Assembly: GCA_014896455.1 (NCBI GenBank)
Contig: JADBKJ010000027.1
Location: 27,969-91,968 of the forward strand
Reading direction: 5' to 3'
DNA from: Thermoanaerobacter sp.
GTDB lineage: Bacteria > Bacillota > Thermoanaerobacteria > Thermoanaerobacterales > Thermoanaerobacteraceae
Length of the DNA stretch: 64,000 nt
Positions 38,326 to 48,156 of the stretch are shown one piece after another; the stretch's first letter is position 1; every line of letters starts with the position of its first letter. Under the pieces are notes generated by a model. It saw nothing but the letters and a program-made list of their open reading frames with translations, ran no database searches and was not told the DNA's origin. Made by a program: the position numbers and the translations under genes.

Positions 38326-40270
38326 TATAAACTACCTCCAATAACTTTATAATTTCCTCTCTGCTTTTCGCTTTTTTTATATTTTCTACAAATTCTGGTA
38401 ATTCAAGCTTATTATATAATTTTCTAAATATATACCTGGACTTTGCTATATCACTTTGAGTTAAAGATACCATAAATAACATATCTACCTTTTCTTCATC
38501 CCAAGCTATAGGATTTTTTAGTCTTACCACTGTAAATACTGATTTATTAACATGTTCTGGTAAACCATGTGGAATTGCAATACCATTTCCTATAGCAGTA
38601 GAAGCTATTTTTTCTCTGGTTATAACATCTTGAATATATTCCTCCTTTACATATCCTTTTTTATGCAACTCCATACATACCTTATTTAATAAATCTTCTT
38701 TTTTTAGGTAAATACCGTCAACATCAAGTAACTGCGTATCAATTAAATTAGATCTTTTATTTAGAGCCTGTATAAATTCATCAAGCCGTCTTATATCATT
38801 TTGAGTTAATAAAGGACTTATATTTATAAAAGGTTTATTTATCTCAATTGGTACAGTAGAGATAACTATATCTATGTCATTTAAGATGCTCTCATGTAGC
38901 GAAACAGAAGAAACTATGTCTTTTATTTCTATCTGTTTAAAGGATTTCTCAAGCCTTGCCGCAAGAAGTTGTGCTGTTCCAATGCCAGTTGTACAAACAA
39001 CCAGGGCTTTAAGTGGTTTTTTAGCTCGTTCAACTGCAGCACCTAAATGTAGTGCAATATAACCTATTTCCTCTTCTGCAACTTTTTTACCTAAATACTT
39101 CTCAAACACAACACTTGTCATCCATGCAACCCCATATATTTCAGGATAATTCTCTTTAATATCGTTTAATAGTGGATTTCTTAGTGTTAAACCATACTTG
39201 AGCCTATTTATAGTTGGTCTTAAATGTAGTATCAAACCATTTAACAATTGCTTATCATTGCTTAAATCAAGAGATAATGCCCTTTCAGCAATATTTATAA
39301 TTTCTTTTGACATAATAACCGCTAGCTCAATACTTTCTTCATCTTCCAACTCTAAATTAACATCTTCAATTTTATTTTGCTGCATTTTAGTACCAATGAT
39401 ATGCAATACAATATATCCTATTTCTGATTCAGGAAGAACTACATTAAATTTCGCTTCTATCTCTTTCGCCATCTGTTGAGCTATTACATATTCATCTTTT
39501 TGCTTTAGATTATTTAAGACCGCCTTTGATAATTTAACATCTTTTTTATGCTTTAGCCTTTCGATAGAAATAGCTACATGTATAACCAAACTTATAAAAG
39601 CCTCATCCGAAAATCTAAATTTGAGTTTTGATTCAGCATTACTAACTATTTTTTCAAGTTGCTTGTAATCAATATCAAAAAGTTCCCTTAATTGCATTAA
39701 TGTTCTATAATCTATCCTACCAGTGTAATCATTATATAAAAATTCTTTTAATTCTTTTTGTTCTTTAGTTGAAACAATTAAGCTTGCCACTGCATTTCGC
39801 CAATTCTCTTCATCGCCTACCACTTCAATGCCATAGTTAGGTTTTTTTAGAAGTTTTAGATTAAATTTGCTAAGCCATTTTTCAACACTTTGTAAGTCTT
39901 TGTGTATTGTAACCCTACTTACATAAAGTTCCTCCGCTAGTTCTTTTGTAGTTACACTTCCTTTACTCATAAACAATCGCTTTAAAATGTAGTTTTTTCT
40001 TGCTTCAGGCGAAAAAGGTTCTTCAAAGTCTAAACTCTTTTTAATCTCATCAGCAAGCTCAAGCTTTTTATTTCTAGGCCCCTCTAGTACAATACCTACT
40101 CTTGGTTTTTTGATAATTTTTACGCCTTTTTGTTGTACAAATTCTTCAGCTTTTTTTAAATCATTCCTTATTGTTTTATTCGATACTTTCAGTGTATTTG
40201 CGATATAATCAACCGTAAGTGGCTGTTCGCTATTTAAAAGCATATTTATAATCTCAAGTATCCTATCCAT
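38312..40270 (-). CDS. PRD-containing PTS transcriptional regulator (MtlR/LicR type)
   Basis: 652 residues: two N-terminal winged helices (residues 1-60 and about 85-155), two PRD domains (conserved His in the FISLVIHVAISIERL and GYIVLHIIGTK region, and GYIALHLGAAVERA), an EIIB-like module with CTTGIGTAQLLAARL, and a C-terminal EIIA-like module with GNGIAIPHGLPEHV. It therefore senses PTS phosphorylation and controls the fructose-type permease genes downstream. It probably binds the palindrome upstream of its own gene. Confidence 0.92.
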   Translation of the reverse strand: MDRILEIINMLLNSEQPLTVDYIANTLKVSNKTIRNDLKKAEEFVQQKGVKIIKKPRVGIVLEGPRNKKLELADEIKKSLDFEEPFSPEARKNYILKRLFMSKGSVTTKELAEELYVSRVTIHKDLQSVEKWLSKFNLKLLKKPNYGIEVVGDEENWRNAVASLIVSTKEQKELKEFLYNDYTGRIDYRTLMQLRELFDIDYKQLEKIVSNAESKLKFRFSDEAFISLVIHVAISIERLKHKKDVKLSKAVLNNLKQKDEYVIAQQMAKEIEAKFNVVLPESEIGYIVLHIIGTKMQQNKIEDVNLELEDEESIELAVIMSKEIINIAERALSLDLSNDKQLLNGLILHLRPTINRLKYGLTLRNPLLNDIKENYPEIYGVAWMTSVVFEKYLGKKVAEEEIGYIALHLGAAVERAKKPLKALVVCTTGIGTAQLLAARLEKSFKQIEIKDIVSSVSLHESILNDIDIVISTVPIEINKPFINISPLLTQNDIRRLDEFIQALNKRSNLIDTQLLDVDGIYLKKEDLLNKVCMELHKKGYVKEEYIQDVITREKIASTAIGNGIAIPHGLPEHVNKSVFTVVRLKNPIAWDEEKVDMLFMVSLTQSDIAKSRYIFRKLYNKLELPEFVENIKKAKSREEIIKLLEVVYNADK

Positions 40271-40284
40271 AATTAATCACCTTT

Positions 40285-40409
40285 TTACCACATTTAATGT
40301 GGTAACTATATTAACAAATTTATTTCAGCTTTCGATTAATATTATACCTAAAAAACGTTTATTTTCAAGGAATTTAAGTGTAACTTTTTATGCCTTATTA
40401 ATGTGGTAA
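40285..40409. promoter_or_regulatory. palindromic operator region of the PTS operon
   Basis: TTACCACAT-TTA-ATGTGGTAA (40285-40305) is a 21-bp palindrome just upstream of the regulator start. A half-site TTAATGTGGTAA recurs at 40398-40409. The spacing of about 110 bases would allow looping by the regulator. Operator role is inferred from symmetry and position. Confidence 0.6.
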
Positions 40410-40490
40410 AACTTTATTAATTATTCAAATCAAGAGATAAAACAAAAAAGACCAGGAAAATATTCTCCCAGCCTTTTCTTTAAGCCTTTT

Positions 40491-42155
40491 TCACACTTCA
40501 TATATGGCAATTTTGTTTCTTCCTTTACTTTTGCCACCTGCATATAAAGCTCTATCTGCATGGCTTATAAGTTTTTCTGCAGAATCAGCCTTTTCCGGAT
40601 AATCTGCTACTCCGCCCGTTATGGTTACATATATATCTCCTTTATCTGTCCTAATTGGCCTTGATGATACTTCATTTCTTATCCTCTCTGCAATCATATA
40701 GGCTTGTTCTGCACTAAGTTTCGGTAAAATCACTGCAAATTCTTCACCACCAAATCGCGCTACAATATCATCACTTCTCACATTGTTTTTTATCCTTTTT
40801 GCCACTTCCTTAAGTACTTCATCTCCAACTAAATGGCCATAAGTATCATTTATCAGTTTAAAATTATCCAAATCAAGCATTATAAGGCTTACGGGCTCAC
40901 TAGTCTCATCTGCCCTCATAATATTTTCCATTAATGCATCATTAAAATATCTTCTATTATAAGTCTTTGTTAAAGGATCAGTAATAGATTTTTTGGTAAC
41001 TTCATAATATCGTTTAGCATTGGTTATCGCAACAGAAGCTTGATCTACGATTATCTCTATAATTTTAACAGAATCCTCATCAAACACATTTGTCTCTACA
41101 TGCAACACCATAAGACATCCAATCACAGATCCCGAAAACCTTAAAGGTGCTACTACCACACTGCCGTAGTTATTTAAAAATTGTTCTTTTAAAAACCTTT
41201 TATCCTGCTTTAAATCCTTAATTGCTATTGTTTTGTTAGAAGATATGCACTTTCCTATTATTCCCTCATCTTTGAAGTAATTTTCTTTAAAACCTTCCTC
41301 TCCCTCTCTATTACCTATAGATTTTACTAAAGCAGCTACCCCATTAGAATCTGTCAAATATATTGCTGCTGCAGATACCGAAACAACTTGAGAAATAACC
41401 TCTATAATAGTATCTAATATTTGCTCCAACTCTAACTTCGAATTTATCATTTTAACCATCTCATATATAGCGTTAAGCCTTTTATTCGCCTTAATCAAAT
41501 CTCTAATCATCCTAAAAGCATATGCTATGAATATAAGTGGAGTTAAAGATAACACAAAAAACAGAAAGCTATGTTTAAAATAAATATATGCAAGAAGTAA
41601 TGAAACAGGAATCATAACTATATAAGTACCCAACTCTAATAATACACTCTCATTCCAATACTCTTTAAACAAAATCTTCCCCTGTACTTTTAAAGCATAG
41701 TACAGTATAAAATTATTCAAAAGGAAACTTATTATGACGTAACTTAAAATATATTTAATTTGCGAAAAAGAAACTAGGCCAATTTTTCCACCTATGAATT
41801 CATAAAACCATCCTGCCAATAAATATGCAATAGAAAACATTCCTCCATTTAAAAGCCCATTTTTTATCTTTTTTCTTACTACAATAGTATCAAACATAAC
41901 AGAGGATACCATGAGAGTAGCCGCTCCAACCGTGCCAAAAATCAAAAAAGTAGTTATCCCTATTGTAGGGCTTAAAGATAATTTTATATCTGTATACATT
42001 ATGCCAAGATTATCCAAAATTATTGCGAAAGCTAATAAAATCAAAAAGACTCTCCAATCAATTCCAATACCACAGTGGTAAAGTGCCCACACAAATAATA
42101 TACTTCCTATTGTAATTAAGGTTATATTAAAAACCAATTCCCTGTACTTCCCCAT
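40491..42155 (-). CDS. membrane-bound GAF-GGDEF diguanylate cyclase
   Basis: About 554 residues from MGKYRELVFNITLITIGSIL, with GAGGGGAT before the ATG. The first 220 residues hold seven or so transmembrane segments, then a GAF domain (about 235-380) and a GGDEF domain (about 395-550) with intact RFGGEEFAVILP active site. An RxxD inhibitory site (RSDD) precedes GGEEF by five residues, so product inhibition by c-di-GMP is expected. A weak hairpin at 40450-40475 may end its transcript. Confidence 0.92.
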   Translation of the reverse strand: MGKYRELVFNITLITIGSILFVWALYHCGIGIDWRVFLILLAFAIILDNLGIMYTDIKLSLSPTIGITTFLIFGTVGAATLMVSSVMFDTIVVRKKIKNGLLNGGMFSIAYLLAGWFYEFIGGKIGLVSFSQIKYILSYVIISFLLNNFILYYALKVQGKILFKEYWNESVLLELGTYIVMIPVSLLLAYIYFKHSFLFFVLSLTPLIFIAYAFRMIRDLIKANKRLNAIYEMVKMINSKLELEQILDTIIEVISQVVSVSAAAIYLTDSNGVAALVKSIGNREGEEGFKENYFKDEGIIGKCISSNKTIAIKDLKQDKRFLKEQFLNNYGSVVVAPLRFSGSVIGCLMVLHVETNVFDEDSVKIIEIIVDQASVAITNAKRYYEVTKKSITDPLTKTYNRRYFNDALMENIMRADETSEPVSLIMLDLDNFKLINDTYGHLVGDEVLKEVAKRIKNNVRSDDIVARFGGEEFAVILPKLSAEQAYMIAERIRNEVSSRPIRTDKGDIYVTITGGVADYPEKADSAEKLISHADRALYAGGKSKGRNKIAIYEV

Positions 42156-42326
42156 ACTAATCCCCTCGTTTTTCCGAATCATATTAGTATTCTACATTTA
42201 TTTCAAAAATCCTTCTTGGACTGATAAGGTTTATAAAATTGTTCACATTTATTTATCAGAGCCAATTGTACCACAAATCCCCATCATAATATGTCGAATC
42301 TTGTACTTCCCTTTAAATATTTATAA

Positions 42327-42360
42327 AAAACCTTCTGTAGCAATTGCTACAGAAGGTTTT
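42327..42360 (-). terminator. terminator of nrdJ
   Basis: A perfect 17-bp inverted repeat (AAAACCTTCTGTAGCAA / TTGCTACAGAAGGTTTT) with T-run, ten bases beyond the nrdJ stop. Confidence 0.9.
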
Positions 42361-42369
42361 TTATAAATA

Positions 42370-44682
42370 TCAACCGCATTTAGAATAGCCACAGTTTTTA
42401 CACACCACACATCCGCCTTCATGCTCTATTGGGCTGCCACACTCAGGACAAAACTTTTCTTCGTCTAATAAGCCAGCTTCACCCAATGCAACTTCTTCTT
42501 TAGGGTCATCTTCATCGCCACTATGATTATTTTCATATATAGGTACATCTATAGGTGCAAATTGCTGCTCTTCTTCCACCCGTATTTTCATCACTTTCTC
42601 AATAACCTTGCCAATAGCATCAGGACAAGATAACACTTTTATTTCTTTGTTTGTAGCCATTTGCCTTAAAGTAGAATGACATCTTATACCTTTTAATTGC
42701 TCTACAATTGTCTTAGCATCAATGCCTGAGCGCAATGCTATAGATATAAGCCTACTTGTGGCTTCTGACTGTGAAGGGCATCCACCTGCTCTTCCAAGAT
42801 TTGTAAATACCTCGCATATGCCTTGCTCATCATAATTAACTGTTATATAAAGATTTCCACAACCTATTCTCACTTTTTCAGTTATTCCTCTTGTCACAGG
42901 AGGTCTTGGCCTTGGTCTTAAAGGTTCATTTTTAGTTTGCTCTTCTTTAAGTTTCGTTTCTCCCTTTTTCTCTTTTATGCCCAAATTCAATACTTGCGAT
43001 TCACGACTCCCATCTCTGTATATAGTAACCCCTTTGCAACCAAGTTCATAGGCAAGAAGATAAGTTCTTCTAACATCCTCTATTGTAGCTTCATTTCTAA
43101 AGTTCACCGTTTTAGAAACAGCATTGTCAACATGTTTTTGAAAAGCTGCTTGCATTTTAACATGCCACTCAGGGTCAATATCATGAGCTATCACAAAGAC
43201 TCTTTTAACATCTTCTGGTATACCCTTTATGTCTTTTAGACTTCCCCTTCGAGCAATTTCTCGCATCAGTTCTTCTGAATAAAATCCTCTTTCAATGGCA
43301 ACCTCTTTAAATACAGGGTTTACTTCCACCAGTTCTGTATTATCCATAACATTTCGCGTCATAGCTATTGCAAACACCGGTTCTATGCCACTGGAAGTAC
43401 CTGCAATGATAGATATGGTGCCAGTCGGGGCAATAGTAGTAGTTGTAGCGTTTCGAATTTTTATACCCATTTTTTTGTAAATACTCTTATCATAGAAACC
43501 AAAGGTACCTCTTTGTTCTGCTAATTTAATCGATGCCTCTTTGGAAATTTCATCAATAAACTCCATCAATTCTTCGCCTAACTCCACAGCCTCTTCAGAA
43601 TCATAGGGAATGCCTAATCTCAAAAGCATGTTAGCAAATCCCATTACGCCAAGACCTATTTTTCTTGTCCCTTTTGTCATCTCCTCAATTTGTGGGAGAG
43701 GATATTTATTGGCATCTATTACATTATCCAAAAAATGTACTGCATCATAGACCGTTTCTCTAAGTTTGTCATAATCTATTGCGTATCTATTTTCTACCCT
43801 TTTTAACATATTTTCAAGATTAATTGAACCTAAGTTGCAAGATTCATATGGTAAAAGTGGCTGTTCACCACAGGGATTTGTAGACTCAATCTCTCCAACT
43901 TCAGGGGTAGGATTTTTCTCATTTATTCTGTCTAAAAATACAATACCCGGTTCCCCATTTCTCCAAGCCATTTCTACAATCAGGTCAAAGACTTCTCTTG
44001 CTCTTAATCTATTTACAACCTTACCCGTATGAGGATCTATTAGATCGTATTCCCTATCTTCCTCAACGGCCTTCATAAATTCTTCTGTAATAGCCACGCT
44101 TATATTAAAATTTGTTATTTCATTGTTATCTTTTTTACACTGTATAAACTCCAATATATCAGGGTGGTCAATACGCAGAATGCCCATATTTGCTCCTCTA
44201 CGAGTACCACCTTGTTTCACTGCTTCTGTCGCTGCATTAAAAACTTTCATAAAACTAACAGGTCCTGATGCAACACCTCCAGTGGATCTGACTGTAGCTC
44301 CCTTGGGTCGTAAGCGAGAAAAGCTAAATCCCGTACCTCCACCGCTTTTGTGAATAATTGCCGCGTACTTTACCGCATCAAAAATCTCTTCCATAGAATC
44401 TCCCACAGGAAGAACAAAACAGGCAGAAAGCTGACCTAATGGCCTGCCGGCATTCATTAACGTAGGAGAATTGGGTAAAAAATCCAGAGTTACCATCATA
44501 TCATAAAATCTCTTCTTTACTGCTTCTACATCAGCATTTTTGTCATAGATTAAATCCACTTCAGCGATAGTCTTTGCAACCCTTTCAAACATTTCCTCAA
44601 CTGTCTCAATAGGCTTGCCATTTTCGTCTTTAGCTAAATACCTTCTCTCCAGAACCTTCCTCGCATTCTCAGCAATTTTCAC
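42370..44682 (-). CDS. nrdJ: adenosylcobalamin-dependent ribonucleotide reductase (class II)
   Basis: 770 residues; makes deoxyribonucleotides with B12 as radical generator, suited to anaerobes. Conserved catalytic segment [21 protein letters not shown] with the substrate-site Cys, [19 protein letters not shown], and the loop [22 protein letters not shown] domain (residues about 605-715) and a C-terminal zinc-ribbon [13 protein letters not shown] / [13 protein letters not shown] follow; such terminal Cys pairs can serve in reduction. No B12 riboswitch is visible. Paired NrdR-like boxes lie upstream. Confidence 0.95.
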   Translation of the reverse strand: MKIAENARKVLERRYLAKDENGKPIETVEEMFERVAKTIAEVDLIYDKNADVEAVKKRFYDMMVTLDFLPNSPTLMNAGRPLGQLSACFVLPVGDSMEEIFDAVKYAAIIHKSGGGTGFSFSRLRPKGATVRSTGGVASGPVSFMKVFNAATEAVKQGGTRRGANMGILRIDHPDILEFIQCKKDNNEITNFNISVAITEEFMKAVEEDREYDLIDPHTGKVVNRLRAREVFDLIVEMAWRNGEPGIVFLDRINEKNPTPEVGEIESTNPCGEQPLLPYESCNLGSINLENMLKRVENRYAIDYDKLRETVYDAVHFLDNVIDANKYPLPQIEEMTKGTRKIGLGVMGFANMLLRLGIPYDSEEAVELGEELMEFIDEISKEASIKLAEQRGTFGFYDKSIYKKMGIKIRNATTTTIAPTGTISIIAGTSSGIEPVFAIAMTRNVMDNTELVEVNPVFKEVAIERGFYSEELMREIARRGSLKDIKGIPEDVKRVFVIAHDIDPEWHVKMQAAFQKHVDNAVSKTVNFRNEATIEDVRRTYLLAYELGCKGVTIYRDGSRESQVLNLGIKEKKGETKLKEEQTKNEPLRPRPRPPVTRGITEKVRIGCGNLYITVNYDEQGICEVFTNLGRAGGCPSQSEATSRLISIALRSGIDAKTIVEQLKGIRCHSTLRQMATNKEIKVLSCPDAIGKVIEKVMKIRVEEEQQFAPIDVPIYENNHSGDEDDPKEEVALGEAGLLDEEKFCPECGSPIEHEGGCVVCKNCGYSKCG

Positions 44683-44707
44683 AGGAAATTCCTCCTCTTA
44701 TGTAAAA

Positions 44708-44754
44708 CCACAATATTTTGTATGTTACTTATTAAATTATACATTTTATTGTGG
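44708..44754. promoter_or_regulatory. two NrdR-like boxes upstream of nrdJ
   Basis: ATACAAAATATTGTGG (minus strand of 44708-44723) and ATACATTTTATTGTGG (44739-44754) agree at 13 of 16 positions and are offset by 31 bases, three DNA turns. This is the tandem-box arrangement of the NrdR repressor of ribonucleotide reductase genes. They lie 26-72 bases before the start codon. Confidence 0.6.
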
Positions 44755-44845
44755 ATTCTGCAACCTCTAAAACTATCCGATTAACTTTATTATCTTCATT
44801 TACTATTAATTTTCGTTTAAAAGCTTAATAAATTAAACAAATTTA

Positions 44846-44870
44846 AAAAGACCCGGCACAATTACCGGGA
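44846..44870 (-). terminator. terminator of the thioredoxin-like gene
   Basis: CCCGG-TAATTGTG-CCGGG with T5 on the minus strand, overlapping the stop codon. Confidence 0.7.
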
Positions 44871-45356
44871 CAAAATATTAACAATTTCCTCAATTATGTT
44901 TTTATCATATTTCCCTTTAAGATAATCTCTTCTCCACTCTCCTTCTCCACTTTTTGCAAGTTCTTTTACTATTTCAGGCCTTTCAACCCAATGCCCAAAT
45001 TCTTTAAAATTCTCATCCATAAACACAAATGTAGGTATCCTAGGCTTTCCTTCCACATAGTAAGGTTTCATATACTCTTCATTTCCTTCTCTTTTGACAA
45101 TTTTAAGTTCAAAAGTTTTATTATAACTCGCAATTTTAGCCACAATAGGCACATTCACTTGAGAATCTGGACACCAGGTTTCAGCAAAGGCCAAAATATT
45201 TACCTTAGGTGAAGAAGCAATCTTCTGCGCCACATCTTCTTCTAAAACAGTCTTATCATATCTTTCCCTGATACGCTTTTTTGTAATATCATCTTCAGAA
45301 GTCTCTATAAACTCATCAAAGGTAAGCCCTTTTTCAAATAAATCTTTTAAACTCAA
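44862..45356 (-). CDS. thioredoxin-like fold protein with a CPDS motif
   Basis: 164 residues. The thioredoxin fold is visible as NILAFAETWCPDSQVNVPIV, where the second Cys of the redox motif is replaced by Ser (WCPDS), and in the cis-Pro loop GKPRIPTFVFMDE. It resembles small clostridial thioredoxin-family proteins of uncertain role. It follows the aminotransferase gene by 14 bases. A monothiol or disulfide-isomerase-like role, or no redox role, is possible. Confidence 0.82.
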   Translation of the reverse strand: MSLKDLFEKGLTFDEFIETSEDDITKKRIRERYDKTVLEEDVAQKIASSPKVNILAFAETWCPDSQVNVPIVAKIASYNKTFELKIVKREGNEEYMKPYYVEGKPRIPTFVFMDENFKEFGHWVERPEIVKELAKSGEGEWRRDYLKGKYDKNIIEEIVNILSR

Positions 45357-45370
45357 AGAGCTTTCCTCCT

Positions 45371-46792
45371 TTACTGTCTTTTAAATAAAGAGCCTAACAC
45401 TGTTTTTGCACCTGAAACAGTTATCCCCAAGAAACTGCTATTGCGCGTTAGAATTTCATCCAAAGCATCTACCACTTTGTCAATTTGCTCTTTTCCCACA
45501 ATTAAAGGCGGTTCCAATCTTATAACATTTGGGTTATTTAAAGTGTAAGCCGTTATAATTCTATGCTTGTTCTGTAGCTCTGCCGCAATCAAAGAGCCTA
45601 TATACTCACTTGAAAGCTTAGAAATAGCTCCACCTGAAAGCTTATCTAAAAGGCCTCCTTCCGGCTGATTAAATTCTATTCCTATTAAAAGCCCCTTTCC
45701 TCTAACATCTTTTATAAGTTTTGGATGTTTTTCTTTTAATTCTTTCAGTCGACCTAAAAAGTATTCACCCTTTTCTTTGGCAGCCTCAGGCAGTTTTTTC
45801 TCTATAATAGCTTGTATCGAGGCAATCGCAGCCGCACAGGCATAGGTATTCCCGCCAAAAGTGGAGGTGTGAAGAAGGGCTTTTTCCATTGTACCATAGG
45901 CTTTTTGCCATATCTCATCGGTGGTAATATATGCCCCTATTGGCATAACTCCTCCACCTAAGGACTTCGCAAGGCACATTATGTCTGGCACAACTTCCTC
46001 GTGCTCACATGCGAACATTTTTCCTGTTCTTCCAAAACCTGTCTGTATTTCATCCACAATGAGATATACTTCGTACTTTGTACAAAGCTCTCTTGCTTTT
46101 CTTAAATACCCCTCAGGCGGAACAATTACCCCACCTTCCCCCTGAATAGGCTCAACTATAAAAGCAGCCACATCTTTTCCTTTTAAAGCTTCCTCCAGCG
46201 CTTTTTCATCCCCAAAGGGAACAGCTACAGTCTCTGGCACCAAAGGTTCAAAATATTTTTGGTATTTTCTTCTACCGGTTACAGAGAGGGCCCCCATTGA
46301 CTTTCCGTGAAAAGAGTTCTCGCAGTAAACTATCTTTTTCTTCCCCGATGCAATCTTAGCAAGCTTTAAAGCTCCTTCAACTGCTTCTGCCCCGCTGTTG
46401 CAAAAAAAGCTCCTCTTTAAATTTCCCGGGGTAACTTTTGCAAGGTTGTGGGCAAGAACACCTGGAAGATTACCTATAGAAGCCTGCAAAAGGTTAGGCA
46501 TGTCCTTCACTTTTTCAACTGCTTCAATTACCTCATCAGGATTGTGCCCTAAATTTAAGGCACCATACCCACCTAAAAAGTCATAATACTCATTTCCTTC
46601 ACTGTCCCATACAGAAACCCCTTTAGCTCTTACAAAAAGTTTATCAAACTGAAGCATAGAAAGCATTGACACAAAAACTGAATTTATATACTCCTTATAA
46701 TTTTCCTTCACTTGATTTTTATTTAAAGTTAAAGCTTCCTCCAAAGTAATGTATTCCGGAATTTCCTCTTTTATTTTTACTTTTTCATCCAT
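45371..46792 (-). CDS. class III PLP aminotransferase (putrescine/ornithine type)
   Basis: About 473 residues from MDEKVKIKEEIPEYITLEEA after GGGGGAGAG. Fold-type I signature: FCNSGAEAVEGALKLAK, FHGKSMGALSVTG, the Asp/Glu region LIVDEIQTGFGRTG and PLP lysine in CLAKSLGGGVMPIG; HTSTFGGN is also present. It most resembles putrescine aminotransferases (YgjG/PatA), but acetylornithine or related activity is possible. The long N-terminal segment before the catalytic domain favours the putrescine type. Confidence 0.85.
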   Translation of the reverse strand: MDEKVKIKEEIPEYITLEEALTLNKNQVKENYKEYINSVFVSMLSMLQFDKLFVRAKGVSVWDSEGNEYYDFLGGYGALNLGHNPDEVIEAVEKVKDMPNLLQASIGNLPGVLAHNLAKVTPGNLKRSFFCNSGAEAVEGALKLAKIASGKKKIVYCENSFHGKSMGALSVTGRRKYQKYFEPLVPETVAVPFGDEKALEEALKGKDVAAFIVEPIQGEGGVIVPPEGYLRKARELCTKYEVYLIVDEIQTGFGRTGKMFACEHEEVVPDIMCLAKSLGGGVMPIGAYITTDEIWQKAYGTMEKALLHTSTFGGNTYACAAAIASIQAIIEKKLPEAAKEKGEYFLGRLKELKEKHPKLIKDVRGKGLLIGIEFNQPEGGLLDKLSGGAISKLSSEYIGSLIAAELQNKHRIITAYTLNNPNVIRLEPPLIVGKEQIDKVVDALDEILTRNSSFLGITVSGAKTVLGSLFKRQ

Positions 46793-46809
46793 TTTTCTCT
46801 CCCCCTTAC

Positions 46810-47016
46810 TTAGTGCCCATGATGATGGCAATGATGGTGATGATGAGAAGCATCAGCAAATAGATTGTCTAACTCTCTTTTCACTCTTTCCTTAATTTCC
46901 TTAACATAGGCTTCTCTTAATCTTTTTTGTTCTTCTTTCTCTTCTTCTGTAAGCCCTTCACTTTTAGATTTATGATATAAAAAATTTATCCTGTCAATCA
47001 TCTCTTTAGTTATCAT
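46810..47016 (-). CDS. DUF896 (YnzC-type) protein with a His-rich tail
   Basis: 68 residues. MITKEMIDRINFLYHKSKSEG and LTEEEKEEQKRLREAYV are typical of the YnzC/DUF896 family, a short two-helix protein of unknown function. Unlike usual members it ends ADASHHHHHCHHHGH: nine His and one Cys in thirteen residues, a strong metal-binding tail. It lies directly before the aminotransferase gene, 17 bases apart. Confidence 0.88.
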   Translation of the reverse strand: MITKEMIDRINFLYHKSKSEGLTEEEKEEQKRLREAYVKEIKERVKRELDNLFADASHHHHHCHHHGH

Positions 47017-47125
47017 TTTCTCACCCCTTTATCACAGTCGCTTCGTGCCAAATGTTCACAGTTTACCTCCAAAGTTTTGCACAGAGCATACAAAATAAGT
47101 ATTGACAAATATATTATATTCTTTT

Positions 47126-47154
47126 TTGACAAAAAACAAAAGAATTTTTATAAA
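47126..47154 (+). promoter_or_regulatory. promoter for the DUF1614 gene
   Basis: TTGACA (47126-47131), 17 bases, TATAAA (47149-47154), 70 bases before the start codon. Confidence 0.65.
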
Positions 47155-47224
47155 ATAATGGATATGACCATCACTTTTATGATATTATAACAATATAGTA
47201 GCAAATTCTAAGGAGGTTCTTGAA

Positions 47225-47863
47225 ATGCCTTTAATTTGGATATTTTTTTTAATACTGCTGTTCCCTTTTTTTATATTTAGCTTTTTTGTGCACGCAACAA
47301 CTTTTTCTTTTGCAAAATTGGGATTATCTCCCCAAATGGCAGTTTTTGTTTTTAGCTTATCTTTAATAGGAAGTGTGATCAACATTCCTATATCTCGAAA
47401 AAAAATTATTGTCCATGAAGAAGAGCGGTATTTTTCCCCATTTCTTTTTTACTATCCCCCACGAGTGCAAGAACAAGTAATTGCAGTAAATGTAGGAGGG
47501 GCTGTAGTTCCCGTCATTCTCAGTTTGTACCTTTTGCCAAGGACACCACTACTCCCAACTATAATAGCTACTATAATAGTTACAATTGTAGCAAAAGCAC
47601 TAGCTAAACCTGTACAAGGAGTAGGCATTACCCTCCCTGCCTTTATACCACCTCTTGTGGCGGCTGCCTCTGCAATTTTATTATCTCCCCACAATGCAGC
47701 ACCTGTTGCGTATATTTCAGGAGTATTAGGAACACTAATTGGAGCAGACCTTTTAAACATACCTCATTTTAAAGATTTGCACTCTTATGCCATAAGTATT
47801 GGTGGTGCGGGGATATTTGATGGAATATTTTTAGTCGGAGTAGTGGCTGCACTACTTGCATAA
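47225..47863 (+). CDS. DUF1614 family membrane protein
   Basis: 212 residues with about six hydrophobic segments, beginning MPLIWIFFLILLFPFFIF. Preceded by AAGGAGG at good distance. Gly/Ala-rich segments (GVGITLPAFIPPLVAAAS, GVLGTLIGADLLNI, GIFDGIFLVGVVAALLA) match my recollection of the DUF1614 family, in which a conserved Gly-rich core lies in the membrane. The function is unknown. It ends before a terminator whose hairpin is duplicated around repeat copy B. Confidence 0.8.
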   Translation: MPLIWIFFLILLFPFFIFSFFVHATTFSFAKLGLSPQMAVFVFSLSLIGSVINIPISRKKIIVHEEERYFSPFLFYYPPRVQEQVIAVNVGGAVVPVILSLYLLPRTPLLPTIIATIIVTIVAKALAKPVQGVGITLPAFIPPLVAAASAILLSPHNAAPVAYISGVLGTLIGADLLNIPHFKDLHSYAISIGGAGIFDGIFLVGVVAALLA

Positions 47864-47867
47864 AAAG

Positions 47868-47895
47868 AGGCATCTTGAACCCCTCAAGATGCCTC
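47868..47895. terminator. terminator hairpin, left copy beside repeat B
   Basis: AGGCATCTTGA...TCAAGATGCCT is an 11-bp perfect stem with loop ACCCC or similar. The same 28-bp sequence recurs at 48157-48184. This copy directly follows the DUF1614 stop. Confidence 0.85.
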
Positions 47896-48156
47896 AGACT
47901 GTAGACAAACTTTCGTAAAGGAGATATTTTGCAATCGGAGCGACTTGTGACAAAGCGGTAACAAAACTTAGCGAGACTGAGGGTGGAGGCAGGGCCGAAG
48001 CCAAGGAGGGCGGAGGCGGGCACCTGAGACAGGACGTCGCCTGACGGGGTACCCTGCCGGAACCCGAAAGTCGAGTTTAGTTTTGTCGCTTTGGAACATC
48101 GGAGCGACGATGCAAAATATCTCCTTTGAATATTTTTTAACTTTGTCAACAAACTA
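47895..48156 (-). repeat. GC-rich repeat element, copy B (about 262 bp)
   Basis: The reverse complement matches 25303-25567 nearly throughout, from GTTTGTTGACAAAGTTAAAA to TTTGTCTACAGTCTG. It differs mainly in a 35-base core segment around GGGTACC. Both copies keep the CAAAGGAGATATTTTGCA palindrome arms. Here the element abuts the two terminator copies directly, with no additional sequence. Confidence 0.88.

Noticed and set aside
44683..44861. Cobalamin riboswitch upstream of nrdJ
   Set aside because: No B12-box and no room for the structure; NrdR-like dyads explain the region better.
47040..47100. Short matches (TTTTGCACAG, CAGTTT) to the IS and repeat ends at 47040 and 7380
   Set aside because: Too short and without the flanking order of blocks to count as copies.
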